Shown here piece by piece: positions 27,668 through 36,989 of a stretch of 64,000 nucleotides of DNA. Numbering within the stretch: the stretch's first letter is position 1; the number at the start of each line of letters is the position of its first letter. Both the position numbers and the translations under genes were made by a program. Origin of the DNA: Acetobacter cibinongensis (GTDB taxonomy: Bacteria > Pseudomonadota > Alphaproteobacteria > Acetobacterales > Acetobacteraceae); NCBI RefSeq assembly GCF_000963925.1, contig NZ_BAMV01000003.1:99604-163603 (forward strand). The letters run 5' to 3'. The notes beneath the pieces are model-generated. The model was not told the DNA's origin and did not search any database. It was given only the letters and a program-made list of their open reading frames with translations.

Positions 27668-28825
27668 TCAGGCGCTTTTTTTCAGGCAGAGCGGCAGGAG
27701 TGTGAACAGCCCGCACACTATTGAAACAAAGTAGGGCAGACCGTGCGGCCCCAGTTCAAGCGCGGTGCCTGCCAGTTCTGGCCCCGCAAAAGCCCCAACG
27801 CCCCATGCAACCGAACTGGCTGCATAAATGGAGACGAGGTCTCCCCCTTGAAATTTGCTGCCCACCACAGACATGGCCAGCATATACAGAGCAGCAAACA
27901 GACCATCCCACACAAAGAGAATACCATAGGCCCAACCGTGGTGGGTAATGCCCCATGGCCAGAGCAAGGCACCAAGGCATGATATGGTGCCAAGCGCGAT
28001 CATCAGCTTACGGCGGTCCATACGGTCGCCCAGCCACCCAAGCGGGAACTGGAGTGCTATGGCCCCTAACAGCATGGCTGTGAGCAGGAGTGTGGCGGCT
28101 TGCTCAGCCCACCCATTGCGGATGGCATACAACGTCAGGAAGGATGATCCGGCTGCCTCTAGCATGGCCATAAGAAGGGTTACGCCAATGGCAATGGGTG
28201 CCAGCTTGACATAACGCCACAGGCCGCGGTGTTGGGGCGCTTCCAGTTTGGGATTTCGCATCCACGGCATGCAGATCAGAATAAGGGCCATCAGAACAAA
28301 GCCTGCGCTTATGCCAAAGGGAGCAAAACCATGCCGCCCCACCGCGGCCAGAATAAATGGCCCGGCCGCAAAACCCAGCGAGAGGGTGATGCCATACAGC
28401 GCCATGGTGCGGGTGCGGCTTTCGTCAGGTGTCAGATGGTTCAGCCAGCTTTCAGACAGGATAAGCAGAACCTCGGTCGCGGTGCCAAGGGCCAGCCTGA
28501 GCGGAAACCATACCCATACGGAGGGCACCAAAGGCATGGCGACAAGCACACACATAATCGTGGCAAGCGCCAACGTTAAAGGTCGCTTGGGGCCAAACCG
28601 TGCGGCAAGGCGTGGCAGGAAGGGGGCAATGGCCAGCACGCCCACCGCGTGCATCATGGCATTTGCCGCAATAAATTGCGGGCCGTAGCCTTTTTCTGTC
28701 AGTTCCAGCGTGAAGAGCGGAGCGCTCAGGCCATAAGTCAGGCCGAAAATGCACCCCACAGCCATAAGAGACAGCAAAGGCAGGACAGACACAGCGGCGG
28801 ACGGACGTGCAATGGAATGAGGCAT
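27668..28825 (-). CDS. Major facilitator superfamily transporter
   Basis: An inner-membrane carrier of 385 residues with twelve hydrophobic helices, similar to the YcaD/sugar-efflux group of MFS proteins. The family loop between helices 2 and 3 is loosely visible as PRLAARFGPKRPL, and between 8 and 9 as LGWLGDRMDRRKLM, a clear MFS GxLaDrxGRkr motif. I start at ATG 28825 (MPHSIARPS); a TTG twelve codons upstream is possible. It follows pdxJ on the same strand with a gap of about 70 bases. The substrate is unknown. Confidence 0.9.
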   Translation of the reverse strand: MPHSIARPSAAVSVLPLLSLMAVGCIFGLTYGLSAPLFTLELTEKGYGPQFIAANAMMHAVGVLAIAPFLPRLAARFGPKRPLTLALATIMCVLVAMPLVPSVWVWFPLRLALGTATEVLLILSESWLNHLTPDESRTRTMALYGITLSLGFAAGPFILAAVGRHGFAPFGISAGFVLMALILICMPWMRNPKLEAPQHRGLWRYVKLAPIAIGVTLLMAMLEAAGSSFLTLYAIRNGWAEQAATLLLTAMLLGAIALQFPLGWLGDRMDRRKLMIALGTISCLGALLWPWGITHHGWAYGILFVWDGLFAALYMLAMSVVGSKFQGGDLVSIYAASSVAWGVGAFAGPELAGTALELGPHGLPYFVSIVCGLFTLLPLCLKKSA

Positions 28826-28896
28826 GTCCACGTCTCTATCGTGTCTGTCCTGCACAGGCAAAACCTGCGTAGGTTTTGGGGCGTTAGCGCCGTGCG

Positions 28897-29631
28897 TTAC
28901 GGTGTGAATGCACGGGCAATCTGGTGGCGCATCTCGGCAATAACGGCGGGCAGGCCATCAAAAATAGCCTGACCAATCAGGAAGTGCCCGATATTGAGTT
29001 CCCGTATTTCCGGCAACGCAGCAATGGGGCCAACATTCTTATAGGTCAGGCCATGGCCTGCATGGACTTCCAGCCCACCTGCATGGGCCAGAGCGGCCCC
29101 GGCACGCAGGCGTTCCAACTCACCAGGGTGGTTTTCCGCATAAGCGCCGGTATGCAATTCAACAACCTGTGCCCCCGTTTTTATGGCGGCTTCAATTTGC
29201 GTGGGGTCAGGGTCAATGAACAGTGACACCCGAATACCCTTGGCAGCCAAGGCCTGAACCTTTGGGGTCAGGCTGGCAAGGTGGCCAGCAACATTCAGGC
29301 CGCCCTCTGTGGTCAGTTCCTCACGCCGTTCGGGGACAATGCAGCAGGCGTGCGGGAGTAGAGTGCTGGCGATCAGCACCATCTCATCAGTTGCCGCCAT
29401 TTCCATATTGAGGGGCACGGTAAGCTGCTCGCGCAGATGTTTAAGGTCTGTGTCCCGAATATGGCGGCGGTCTTCGCGCAAATGCGCCGTAATGCCGTCA
29501 GCTCCGGCGTTTTGGGCCAGCAGGGCAGCCGCTACCGGGTCAGGGTGGTGGCCACCGCGAGCATTACGAACAGTGGCCACATGGTCAATATTGACACCAA
29601 GACGAATAGCGGGGCGGTGGGCAACGCTCAT
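28897..29631 (-). CDS. pdxJ: Pyridoxine 5'-phosphate synthase
   Basis: A TIM-barrel enzyme of 244 residues that condenses 3-amino-2-oxopropyl phosphate with 1-deoxyxylulose 5-phosphate to make pyridoxine phosphate, the last ring-forming step of vitamin B6 synthesis. Diagnostic stretches are [18 protein letters not shown] at the start, [38 protein letters not shown], and [14 protein letters not shown] near the end. Length and motifs are normal. It overlaps the end of pdxA by four bases, so the two successive B6 genes are translationally coupled. Confidence 0.97.
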   Translation of the reverse strand: MSVAHRPAIRLGVNIDHVATVRNARGGHHPDPVAAALLAQNAGADGITAHLREDRRHIRDTDLKHLREQLTVPLNMEMAATDEMVLIASTLLPHACCIVPERREELTTEGGLNVAGHLASLTPKVQALAAKGIRVSLFIDPDPTQIEAAIKTGAQVVELHTGAYAENHPGELERLRAGAALAHAGGLEVHAGHGLTYKNVGPIAALPEIRELNIGHFLIGQAIFDGLPAVIAEMRHQIARAFTP

Positions 29632-30599
29632 GGGGTGTTCTTTCTGTTATGGACCAGTGTTGCAGCAAGCCGCAGTGCCGCCAGCAGGCTGGATGGGTCA
29701 GCGCTATTGCTTCCTGCAATATCAAAGGCCGTTCCGTGGTCAGGAGAGGTGCGGATAATAGGCAGACCGAGTGTCACGTTCACGCCTTCAGCCATATCCA
29801 ACGTTTTAAGCGGAATAAGCCCCTGATCATGATACATGCAGAGCGCCACATCATATTTGGCCCGAGCGTGCGGCGTGAAGAGTGTGTCTGGCGGGTAGGG
29901 TCCAGTGATGTTTAGTCCCTCAGCCTGAAGGGTGCGAATGGCGGGCAGAATAATGTTCTGCTCCTCCGTACCCATAAGGCCATTTTCGCCAGCGTGCGGG
30001 TTCAGGCCTGCTACGGCAATGCGCGGAGAGGGTAATGCGAAGTCACGCCGCAGCCCTTGCGCTACGGTACGCGCGGTCCGGATGATCAAGTCTGCGGAAA
30101 GCTGCTGGATGGCCTGACGCAACGCTACATGCACTGTAACTGGCACAACCCGCAGCGATGGGCCTGCCAGCATCATGACATCCTGCCCCGGCACATTGCA
30201 GAGTTCGGCAAGATAGGAGGTATGGCCCGGATGCGCAAAACCTGTTTTCTGCACAACCTCTTTGCTAATTGGGTTGGTCACAACAGCAGAGGCCTGCCCC
30301 TGCTGCACCAGTGCAACAGCGCGAGCAATGCTTTCAATAACGCTGGGGGCATTTCGGCTATCTGGCTGGCCCGCTAGGGCAGGGGTGGCTAGTTCCAGCG
30401 GCAGCACTGGCAGTGCATGCGGGAAAATAGTGGCAGCCTCTGCCGGTGCTGCAACCGTTTGCACAGGTACAAACGGTTGCAGCAGTTCCGGTGCGCCTAA
30501 AAACACAAAGCCAGGTCCATGCTGGCGGTTGGCCTGCCAGGCTTTGGCGGTAATTTCCGGCCCAATGCCGGCAGGGTCGCCTTGTGTCAGAACCAGCAT
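29628..30599 (-). CDS. pdxA: 4-hydroxythreonine-4-phosphate dehydrogenase
   Basis: An NAD-dependent dehydrogenase of 323 residues whose product is used by PdxJ. Visible motifs: [12 protein letters not shown] at the N-terminus, [18 protein letters not shown] with the metal-binding histidine, [16 protein letters not shown], and [13 protein letters not shown] with further metal ligands, ending in [14 protein letters not shown]. All expected residues are present. The gene lies 29 bases after the dipeptidase gene and overlaps pdxJ, so the dipeptidase, pdxA and pdxJ probably share a transcript. Confidence 0.97.
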   Translation of the reverse strand: MLVLTQGDPAGIGPEITAKAWQANRQHGPGFVFLGAPELLQPFVPVQTVAAPAEAATIFPHALPVLPLELATPALAGQPDSRNAPSVIESIARAVALVQQGQASAVVTNPISKEVVQKTGFAHPGHTSYLAELCNVPGQDVMMLAGPSLRVVPVTVHVALRQAIQQLSADLIIRTARTVAQGLRRDFALPSPRIAVAGLNPHAGENGLMGTEEQNIILPAIRTLQAEGLNITGPYPPDTLFTPHARAKYDVALCMYHDQGLIPLKTLDMAEGVNVTLGLPIIRTSPDHGTAFDIAGSNSADPSSLLAALRLAATLVHNRKNTP

Positions 30600-30628
30600 G
30601 ACTGTCCTTGGTGTCTTGGAGTGAAAGG

Positions 30629-32026
30629 TTATTCCGGAGCCTGCCCGGTCAGGGCGTACAGCACACGCACCCAGGACCGGATACCTTTATGGAAGCAACT
30701 CAGGTCATATTTCTCGTTGGGTGAGTGAATACGGTCATCATCCAGCCCAAAGCCGATTAGCAAAGAGTTCATGCCCAGAGCGTGCTGTATTTCTGTCACA
30801 ACAGGAATAGAGCCGCCGCAGCCAATAACCGCCGCTTCCTGCTGCCATTCTGCGGCCAGAGCTTTAAGGGCAGGGGGCAGGAAGGGCATATCACCCGCAA
30901 CAATGCTGGCGCGTGAACCGCCATGTTCTTCAAATTCTACAGAGCAGTCGGCTGGCAGGCGGGCCTGCACATGGGCGCGGAATGCTGCGCGAATTTTATC
31001 CGGGTCCTGATCGCCCACAAGACGAAAGGAGACCTTGGCCATGGCTTTAGAAGGCAGAACCGTCTTGAAGCCTTTTTCTTCATAGCCCCCGCTAATGCCG
31101 TTAATTTCGCAGCTAGGGCGGCTCCATGTCTGCTCCAGCGCGGTGTAACCGGCCTCGCCAGCGGGAAGGTGCAAACCAACCGGGCCTAAGCTGTCAGCAT
31201 CGCTGGGGCCAATCTTGCGCCACATGGCGCGGGTTTCTTCCGGTATGACAGGCACACCCTCATAAAAACCGGGCAGTGTCACACGGCCAGTCGCGCCATC
31301 ACGCAGGTCGGAGAGAATATCGCACAGAACCTGAATCGGGTTGCGGGCCGCATTACCGTACATGCCGGAATGCAGGTCGCGTGATGCGGCGGTAATGGTG
31401 ACTTCCTCGCCCACCATGCCGCGCAACATGGTGGTAATGGCTGGTAGGCCACGGCCCAGCATGTTTGTGTCGCAAATAAGCGCCACATCGGCCTTCAGTT
31501 CGTCCCGGTTTGCTTCCAGGAAGGGTAGAAGATTGGCACCACCAGACTCTTCTTCACCTTCTATCAGCATTGTGACGGTCAGGGGGAGGGTGCCATCTGC
31601 CTGCTTCAGGGCGCGGCAGGCTTCTACAAAGGTCATGACCTGCCCTTTGTCATCCGCTGCACCACGGGCCGTAATTTCCTGCTCACCCGTGGGGCCTTTA
31701 ACCAGAACAGGCTCAAAGGGGGCGGAATGCCAGAGGTTTAGCGGGTCAACTGGCTGGACGTCATAATGTCCATAAAACAGCACATGGGGGGCACCGGCAG
31801 GGCCTTTGGCATGGGCTACAACCATCGGGTGGCCGGGTGTTTCCCGCGTGCTGGCATTAAAGCCGATCGTTTTAAGCGTTTCTACAAGCCACTCGGCAGC
31901 TTTGCGACAGTCTGGCGCATGGTCTGCCTGTGTGGAAATGCTGGGAATACGCAGCAGGTCAAAAAGCCGGTTCAGGCTGGCATCCAGCCCTTTATCTGCT
32001 TCAGACAGCGCGGCCTGTATGGTCAT
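30629..32026 (-). CDS. M20-family metallodipeptidase
   Basis: A di-zinc M20 peptidase of 465 residues, probably a cytoplasmic dipeptidase of the CNDP/DUG1 type. Zinc ligands and catalytic residues are visible in VLFYGHYDVQPVD, ARGAADDKGQVM, and MLIEGEEESGGANL (the catalytic Glu pair). The lid domain starts around HSGMYGNAARNP, and the late histidine is in DRIHSPNEKYD. The ATG at 32026 was chosen; a TTG fifteen codons upstream extends the frame but adds no conserved sequence. It probably heads the pdxA-pdxJ transcript, though no metabolic link is obvious. Confidence 0.93.
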   Translation of the reverse strand: MTIQAALSEADKGLDASLNRLFDLLRIPSISTQADHAPDCRKAAEWLVETLKTIGFNASTRETPGHPMVVAHAKGPAGAPHVLFYGHYDVQPVDPLNLWHSAPFEPVLVKGPTGEQEITARGAADDKGQVMTFVEACRALKQADGTLPLTVTMLIEGEEESGGANLLPFLEANRDELKADVALICDTNMLGRGLPAITTMLRGMVGEEVTITAASRDLHSGMYGNAARNPIQVLCDILSDLRDGATGRVTLPGFYEGVPVIPEETRAMWRKIGPSDADSLGPVGLHLPAGEAGYTALEQTWSRPSCEINGISGGYEEKGFKTVLPSKAMAKVSFRLVGDQDPDKIRAAFRAHVQARLPADCSVEFEEHGGSRASIVAGDMPFLPPALKALAAEWQQEAAVIGCGGSIPVVTEIQHALGMNSLLIGFGLDDDRIHSPNEKYDLSCFHKGIRSWVRVLYALTGQAPE

Positions 32027-32208
32027 GAGTAGTCTATCCCCTGCAAGGTCTTGAAACGGTGGGGCCGCCAAAGGGGCAACCCGTTGTAAAACACTACTAT
32101 ACCGTAAGACGGTGTTTCAAAAGTTCAGAGTTGGGAGCGGGCACAAAAAGACATACCAGCCCAGTGGGAGAACTTTTGACGCACTTTTATTGCGTGTGGG
32201 GTGACGTT

Positions 32209-32871
32209 TCAGAAACCGTTGGGTGTAAAATCAGTCAGGAAAAAATAAAGCAGGTTAGGGACGTACCCATATTCCACCATGGTGTGAGACTGCGGCACCG
32301 CCTTGGCGTACCAGATAGGGTCAAAATATTCAGACAAGGCCACACGGTCAGGCAAAGACCGGTCTGCCAGCAGGAAGTGGCAAAATGGCGCAAGCGCTTC
32401 CAACCCGTCATCCGCCGCGCGATGCTGCTGGTACATATCAGGGTTAAAGAACAGATGCCCCCGTACCCTTTGGGCAGCCCCTACCCGCAAATAATGGTCA
32501 TAGCCATTTTTGTAACCCTGCTGCATCAGTGCGCTGGGTGTCAGGTTTTCGCCTTGCTTGATGTAATAGCGCTCTGAAAAAAGATAGTGTGGAGACTGGG
32601 TTTTGTAACCACGGTTGCAATAATGCTCAAAACCGGAGCGGTAGGTCTGGTTGGAAATACCTTCCAGTGCATCCGAGCAATTGCGCCGGTACCACTCCTC
32701 ATCAAAATACGGGTTGGGGGAGTGACCGGAGAAGGCCCCTTGCGTTTCGTACCAGTGCTGGAGCCCCTCATCCGGCAGGGAGAGAGCTTCCCCCAACACG
32801 TCTTTATAGGCGGTCCGATACCATGTCGCGTCAAAGTCCTGCCACAGGGGTGTAAGCAACGGTTCCGTCAT
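32209..32871 (-). CDS. Tandem WY/FD-repeat protein, function unknown
   Basis: A 220-residue protein built of about five repeats of roughly 42 residues. Each contains an FD-x-x-WY/YY motif: FDATWYRTAYKDV (13-25), YFDEEWYRRNCSDAL (55-69), LFSERYYIKQG (97-107), FFNPDMYQQH (141-150) and YFDPIWYAKAV (182-192). These are separated by H-Y-x-x-x-G-x-x-x-G-x-x-P-N linkers. Similar repeats occur at the N-terminus of alphaproteobacterial glycosyltransferases and surface proteins, but here they stand alone. There is no signal peptide. It lies 57 bases downstream of secB on the same strand. No function can be assigned. Confidence 0.8.
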   Translation of the reverse strand: MTEPLLTPLWQDFDATWYRTAYKDVLGEALSLPDEGLQHWYETQGAFSGHSPNPYFDEEWYRRNCSDALEGISNQTYRSGFEHYCNRGYKTQSPHYLFSERYYIKQGENLTPSALMQQGYKNGYDHYLRVGAAQRVRGHLFFNPDMYQQHRAADDGLEALAPFCHFLLADRSLPDRVALSEYFDPIWYAKAVPQSHTMVEYGYVPNLLYFFLTDFTPNGF

Positions 32872-32928
32872 ACGCCGGGCCTTCTATAAGCAAAAGGGGG
32901 TGGGAGCGTTCAGAAAGACAGCCTGCGC

Positions 32929-33432
32929 TCAGCTTGCCGCACGGCGACTGCGCCACAAGTCAGCAAAATCAATCTGCTGGATCACAATTGGCAGGAACCC
33001 GGCTTCACGGCTGAGCGTGGTCAGCAGGTTACGCGCTGCGGGAAAGAGCAGGCGGGGGGCTTCAACCAGCAACAAGGGCTCAAGCGTTTCCGGCGTTGAG
33101 TTCTGAAGGGTGAAAATACCTGCGTAGGTCAGGGACGCCTCAAAGAAGACCACCGTTTTCTCACCGCTGCTCATAGGGTTGTTCTGGCCCTGACAGCGCA
33201 GAATCAGTTCTACCTCAAAGCTGGGCTGGTTTTCGGCAAGCTGGTTGGCTTTTACGTCCACCACAAGCGCTGTGTGTGGGCGTTCCTGTGTTCTGGCGTA
33301 AACAGCGGGGGCGTTGTAAACCTGAAATGTGACCGCTTTGCTGTATTGAATGCCCAGCAACATACCGGGAGTAGAAGGGGTGCTGGTGCTTCCGCCAAGG
33401 GAATCCGTTGAATGCTGTTTACGGCCAGTCAT
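32929..33432 (-). CDS. secB: Protein-export chaperone SecB
   Basis: SecB of 167 residues, the tetrameric cytoplasmic chaperone that keeps preproteins unfolded and hands them to SecA. Recognisable segments are FFEASLTYAGIFTLQN, LLLVEAPRLLFPAARNLL and the C-terminal FLPIVIQQIDFADLW, matching the family core. The N-terminal 25 residues are Ser/Thr-rich and variable. The length is normal for alphaproteobacteria. The last residues lack the basic SecA-binding tail pattern of E. coli SecB. It precedes the WY-repeat gene. Confidence 0.92.
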   Translation of the reverse strand: MTGRKQHSTDSLGGSTSTPSTPGMLLGIQYSKAVTFQVYNAPAVYARTQERPHTALVVDVKANQLAENQPSFEVELILRCQGQNNPMSSGEKTVVFFEASLTYAGIFTLQNSTPETLEPLLLVEAPRLLFPAARNLLTTLSREAGFLPIVIQQIDFADLWRSRRAAS

Positions 33433-33678
33433 AGTATGGGAAGGCTCCTTGGGCGCGGCGGCACTAAAGCGATGGCAGGAAAAAAGAATGACTTAAAGAT
33501 GCAGCAGCAGTAACAGATAAGTTCTGGAAGTGCGAGACCCAACTCTCAGTTTGTAATGCATAAAAAGAGACGAGCAGAGCGTTACATCAGGCCTTGTTAT
33601 AGCTGTTTTATTTTTTACCAACACTTCCCGGTCTGCCGTTTTCTTGCGCTTACCCCTGCCTGAGGCTAGGAGAAAAAT

Positions 33679-34044
33679 ATGATAAGACTGATCGTTGTTG
33701 TCCCATTCCTGCTTGCACTTGTGGTGTTCAGTGCCAGTAATCAGGATCCACAGGATATGTGGATGCTCACTTATAGCTGGAAATGCGCCATAGGCGTCCT
33801 GGCGCTTATTGTGGCGGCTGTTGCGTTTCTGGCAGGTGCCTTTTGTTTCTGGGTTGCTGAATTCGGGCAGCGCCGGCGTGCTCGTAAGGCCGAGCAGCGC
33901 GTGCGTGAGCTTGAGGCACAGGTAGCACAAATTCAGGCTGCCGCCGCCGCGCAGGCCCCTGTACGTGCCCCAGCAGATGCGTTGAATGCACCCCATACCG
34001 CATCTGGCACAATTGTCCCGCCCCCTTCAGAAGACCTGATATAA
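33679..34044 (+). CDS. LapA-domain membrane protein
   Basis: A small inner-membrane protein of 121 residues with two hydrophobic helices (IVVVPFLLALVVFSASN and GVLALIVAAVAFLAGAFCFW), then a charged coiled coil RRRARKAEQRVRELEAQVA, matching the LapA (lipopolysaccharide assembly A, formerly DUF1049) domain. In E. coli the related LapA works with LapB on LPS assembly. The start has TAGGAGAAAAAT upstream. It ends three bases before pyrF, as LapA-domain genes often do in related genomes. Confidence 0.85.
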   Translation: MIRLIVVVPFLLALVVFSASNQDPQDMWMLTYSWKCAIGVLALIVAAVAFLAGAFCFWVAEFGQRRRARKAEQRVRELEAQVAQIQAAAAAQAPVRAPADALNAPHTASGTIVPPPSEDLI

Positions 34045-34047
34045 TCC

Positions 34048-34752
34048 ATGACACGCAAAACCGGCCTGATTGCCGCCCTTGATACGCAAGACCCAGCAAC
34101 AGCCAAAGCCTGGGCACAGGCTGTTGCGCCCTCAGCCGGGGCTATAAAACTGGGGCTGGAATTTGCCTATGCCGCTGGCTTTCAGGCTGTGGCGGATGTT
34201 GCAGGCTCAGCCCCTCTGTTTCTTGACCTGAAGCTGCATGACATTCCCAATACGGTTGGGTCTGCTGTGCGGGCCTTGTCTCATCTTCGGCCCAAAATGT
34301 TGACGCTCCATGCTTCCGGTGGTCGCGCCATGATGGAAGCGGCCCGCCAAGCGTGTGATGACGCTTTTCCGGCGCATGAACGCCCCGCTTTGCTGGCGGT
34401 GACTGTTCTGACAAGTATGGATGACCACGGCTTGCAGGAGATTGGCGTGGCAGCCACCGCGCGGGATCAGGTGGTGCGCCTTGGTAAACTGGCAATGGCG
34501 GCAGGCATGGACGGGCTGATCTGTTCAGCGCATGAACTGGCCCCATTGCGGGATGTGTTGGGAGACAAGCCATTGCTTGTTACTCCCGGTATCCGTCCTG
34601 CCGGCAGTCAGGCAGGCGACCAGAAGCGTATCATGACGCCCGCTCAGGCACGTGCTGCCGGAGCAGACTGGATTGTGGTTGGGCGTCCCATTACGCAGTC
34701 AGACAACCCGGCCGCCGCAGCAGCAGCAATTGTTGCTGAACTGGCGGGCTGA
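34048..34752 (+). CDS. pyrF: Orotidine 5'-phosphate decarboxylase
   Basis: OMP decarboxylase of 234 residues catalyses the last step of UMP synthesis. The catalytic Asp-Lys-Asp array lies in LFLDLKLHDIPNTV. Further family motifs are IKLGLEFAY, LTVLTSM, LICSAHE and LLVTPGIRP with the phosphate-binding end VVGRPITQSDNPAAAA. The length is standard. It is packed between lapA (three bases) and trpF (one base overlap, TGATG), so translation is coupled. Confidence 0.97.
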   Translation: MTRKTGLIAALDTQDPATAKAWAQAVAPSAGAIKLGLEFAYAAGFQAVADVAGSAPLFLDLKLHDIPNTVGSAVRALSHLRPKMLTLHASGGRAMMEAARQACDDAFPAHERPALLAVTVLTSMDDHGLQEIGVAATARDQVVRLGKLAMAAGMDGLICSAHELAPLRDVLGDKPLLVTPGIRPAGSQAGDQKRIMTPAQARAAGADWIVVGRPITQSDNPAAAAAAIVAELAG

Positions 34753-35411
34753 TGATGATGGGCCACAAGGAGAGCGCTACTATTGGCATCAAGATTTGTG
34801 GCCTGACAGAAGAAGCGGGTTTTGATGCCTGTGTTGCGCAAAAAGTAGATTGGGTGGGGTTCGTGTTTTTTGAGCGCTCCCCGCGCAATGTTACGGCAAC
34901 GCAGGCAGCCGCTTTGTCCGCACGGCATAAAGGCGGCCCGCAAAGGGTGGGACTGTTTGTGCACCCTGATGACGCAACCCTTGATCATGTGCTCAACACG
35001 GTGGCGCTTGATGTTTTGCAGCTTTACGCCACGCCTGTCCGCGCTCTGGCTATTCGCCAGCGGTATGGCTTGCCAGTCTGGCTTTCCCAGCCCGTTGCAA
35101 CGCAAGCCGAACTCCCGCAACGCTGCCTAGTGGACCGCCTGCTGATAGAACCAAAGCCCCCTGCGGATGCAACCCGCCCCGGCGGTAACGCACAGCAACT
35201 GGATTGGGACCTTCTTGCAGGATGGAATCCGACCTACCCGTGGATGCTGGCTGGTGGGTTGAACCCTCAGAATGTGGCGCAGGCTATTCGCCAAACTGGC
35301 GCTCCGGCAGTCGATGTCTCATCAGGTGTAGAGAGTGCTCCCGGCATCAAAAATCCGGATGCTATTGCGCACTTCGTCCAAAATGCGCGGAGCAGTAAAT
35401 TTTTAAGCTGA
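34752..35411 (+). CDS. trpF: Phosphoribosylanthranilate isomerase
   Basis: TrpF of 219 residues performs the Amadori rearrangement in tryptophan synthesis. The catalytic cysteine is in IKICGLTEE near the N-terminus. VDWVGFVFFERSPRNVT, LQLYA and WMLAGGLNPQNVAQA follow, with the phosphate-binding VDVSSGVESAPGIKNPDAI near the end including the catalytic Asp. The start overlaps the pyrF stop by one base; two further ATGs follow at once. In many alphaproteobacteria trpB follows trpF. Here a tRNA gene and a decayed island follow, so the tryptophan genes may have been separated. Confidence 0.96.
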   Translation: MMMGHKESATIGIKICGLTEEAGFDACVAQKVDWVGFVFFERSPRNVTATQAAALSARHKGGPQRVGLFVHPDDATLDHVLNTVALDVLQLYATPVRALAIRQRYGLPVWLSQPVATQAELPQRCLVDRLLIEPKPPADATRPGGNAQQLDWDLLAGWNPTYPWMLAGGLNPQNVAQAIRQTGAPAVDVSSGVESAPGIKNPDAIAHFVQNARSSKFLS

Positions 35412-35478
35412 AAAGTGCATTTAGGCTAAAATTTCCTCTTGCCTGTTTCGTCAATCTTGGTATTACCAACCCCGCGCC

Positions 35479-35569
35479 GGAGAGATGGCCGAGTGGCTTA
35501 AGGCGCACGCTTGGAAAGCGTGTGTACGTTAATAGCGTACCCAGGGTTCGAATCCCTGTCTCTCCGCCA
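35479..35569 (+). tRNA. tRNA-Ser (anticodon GGA)
   Basis: A class II tRNA of 91 bases. The acceptor arm GGAGAGA pairs with TCTCTCC, followed by G and an encoded CCA. The anticodon loop is CTTGGAAAG, giving GGA for UCC/UCU serine codons. There is a long variable arm (GTGTACGTTAATAGCGTACC) and the T arm CAGGGTTCGAATCCCTG. An integrase remnant begins about 135 bases downstream, so its 3' end probably served as an attachment site. Confidence 0.98.
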
Positions 35570-35704
35570 TTTGATATATCCCATGACAATCTTTAGCGTC
35601 CATAGCACATAAACAGTGGCGGTTTTCTGCTGTTTGTACACTTTATAGCGCTCTGTGATGTTCCTTCACGCTCAAGCATTGTGGGGGTAGATATGGGGGT
35701 ATCG

Positions 35705-35820
35705 ATGCTGACAGATTGTCAGTTACGCCGCCTCATTCAGGCGAGAAGCCATTCAAGCTGTCAGATGCGGGTGGACGTGCATTTTCGTGTAGACTGGGCC
35801 CAAGGCCTGCTAATTTGTTG
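35705..35820 (+). pseudogene. Frameshifted start of a tyrosine-recombinase (island) integrase
   Basis: From ATG 35705 the frame reads MLTDCQLRRLIQA. After a one-base shift it continues EKPFKLSDAGG, together matching the N-terminus of P4-type integrases that use tRNA genes (LTD...K..EKPFKLSDAGG). It is preceded by the GGGGGTA-x-x-TATGGGGGTA stretch often found before such genes. The reading is then lost. Only about 35 residues are recognisable, so the call rests on the motif and the position beside a tRNA-Ser gene. Confidence 0.65.
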
Positions 35821-36187
35821 AATTGAACGGTGTTCTGTGATTCACAGCCGTTCGCTCAGTTCTATAAATTAATAAATCCTGAGCCTAGGTTCTCCCCACT
35901 CAAACCTCGATCACAACCAGAATGCGGAACTCACTCTCTACAGATCAGGGTGTGTGAGAGCAGATTCAGGCTCCCGCTGAGTGGAATAGTAATGAGGGAA
36001 TACGCTCCCACACACTTGGAAGCCTTGAGAACATTCTCAAGCGTTGAAGCGTTATTATCAGCGTAAATTAGGCAATTATTAACTAAGGTCGTGCTATCGC
36101 CCTCACGCTGGAGAATTCTCAAAACTTCTTCGTTTTGTATGCATATCTGTGATTCCATATCTTCTGTGGTAACTGGGTGGATGAATA
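35821..36187. other. Gene-poor decayed island DNA
   Basis: No convincing gene is visible. Short frames on both strands (for example on the minus strand 35931-36365, part of which lies opposite the transposase remnant) resemble nothing I know. The segment is probably debris of the element that entered next to tRNA-Ser. Confidence 0.5.
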
Positions 36188-36640
36188 ATGAAGCAGCCGG
36201 GGGTCTTTGATATGGAAGAACGGCTTGCTTGTTCGAGAGAGTCTGGCGCCCAACTCGATGGCTTTTCCCAAATTGTGGAGTCTGAGGTATTCCGTCCAGA
36301 TTTAGGCCTATCAGGCTTACTGCCTGATGCCAAAACGGTCTGCTTGTTCCGTGAGAGTCTGACACAGGCAGGTGAGATCGATAGTTTATTCAATCGTCAT
36401 GACGCGATTTCGTTGTATGCTGGTTATTCTCCAATGCCAAGTCAGATGCTCAAGTACTCCAGTGCTGTGAAATCCGTCATCCGGTTCCCTGTCGAATCTA
36501 TTTTTGCTGATCAGAAATTACAGCATGACTGTTCGTCAGGACACAAGGCATCACCCGTGCCACCGCATGGCCCCTTAGTGGGTGCAATACTCCACACGGG
36601 TAAAAATGGCACAACCCTGAAATTAGAAGGGAGGAGTTAA
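36188..36640 (+). pseudogene. Collapsed IS5-family transposase
   Basis: An open frame of 150 residues that reads like an IS5-type transposase with large internal deletions. The N-terminus MKQPGVFDMEERLA and FRPDL match the usual start. LLPDAKTVCLFRESLTQAGEIDSLF matches the later DART-x-W-x-FRE-x-L segment containing the first catalytic Asp. VESIFADQK corresponds to the block around the catalytic Glu (VEHVFAxQK). The second Asp block is missing and the C-terminus is unrelated. An intact transposase has about 350 residues. It is inactive and no terminal repeats were found. Confidence 0.75.
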
Positions 36641-36989
36641 AAAACAGGTTTTCAACCTCTTCACCTTCTTTGTGCCAAGCAGCGCTATAGCCTCCAGTCT
36701 TATTTTCACCCTGAAAAGCTTACCTGCTGATGAGTTGGTATGGGGCGGGAAGATGGCGTCTGGGCGAGTGGAAAAGCAGCATTGTCATTGGGTGACTATC
36801 TCCCCAACAGGCAAATGAGTATTTTGTTGAGTACTATGCACTCGTCTCGTCCTTATAGCGTCCGCAACAAACACGCTGTCATGCCAGGAGTTAAGTCAGC
36901 GTAAATTCACAAAGAACTCGAATTACCAGGGCATTGTCCTTTTAAACCGACAGTTCCTTGTATTTCTCTTACGCAAAAGGAAAGTTAAT
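36641..36989. other. Gap upstream of repeat/Hint gene
   Basis: About 350 bases without a recognisable gene. It should contain the promoter of the large Hint-domain gene; I see no clear -35/-10 pair. A ribosome-binding site (AAAGGAAAG) lies just before the ATG at 36990. Confidence 0.5.

Noticed and set aside
35931..36365. A 144-residue minus-strand gene near the transposase remnant
   Set aside because: Its first half is the reverse of the transposase remnant and the rest matches nothing I know; it has no supporting ribosome-binding site.
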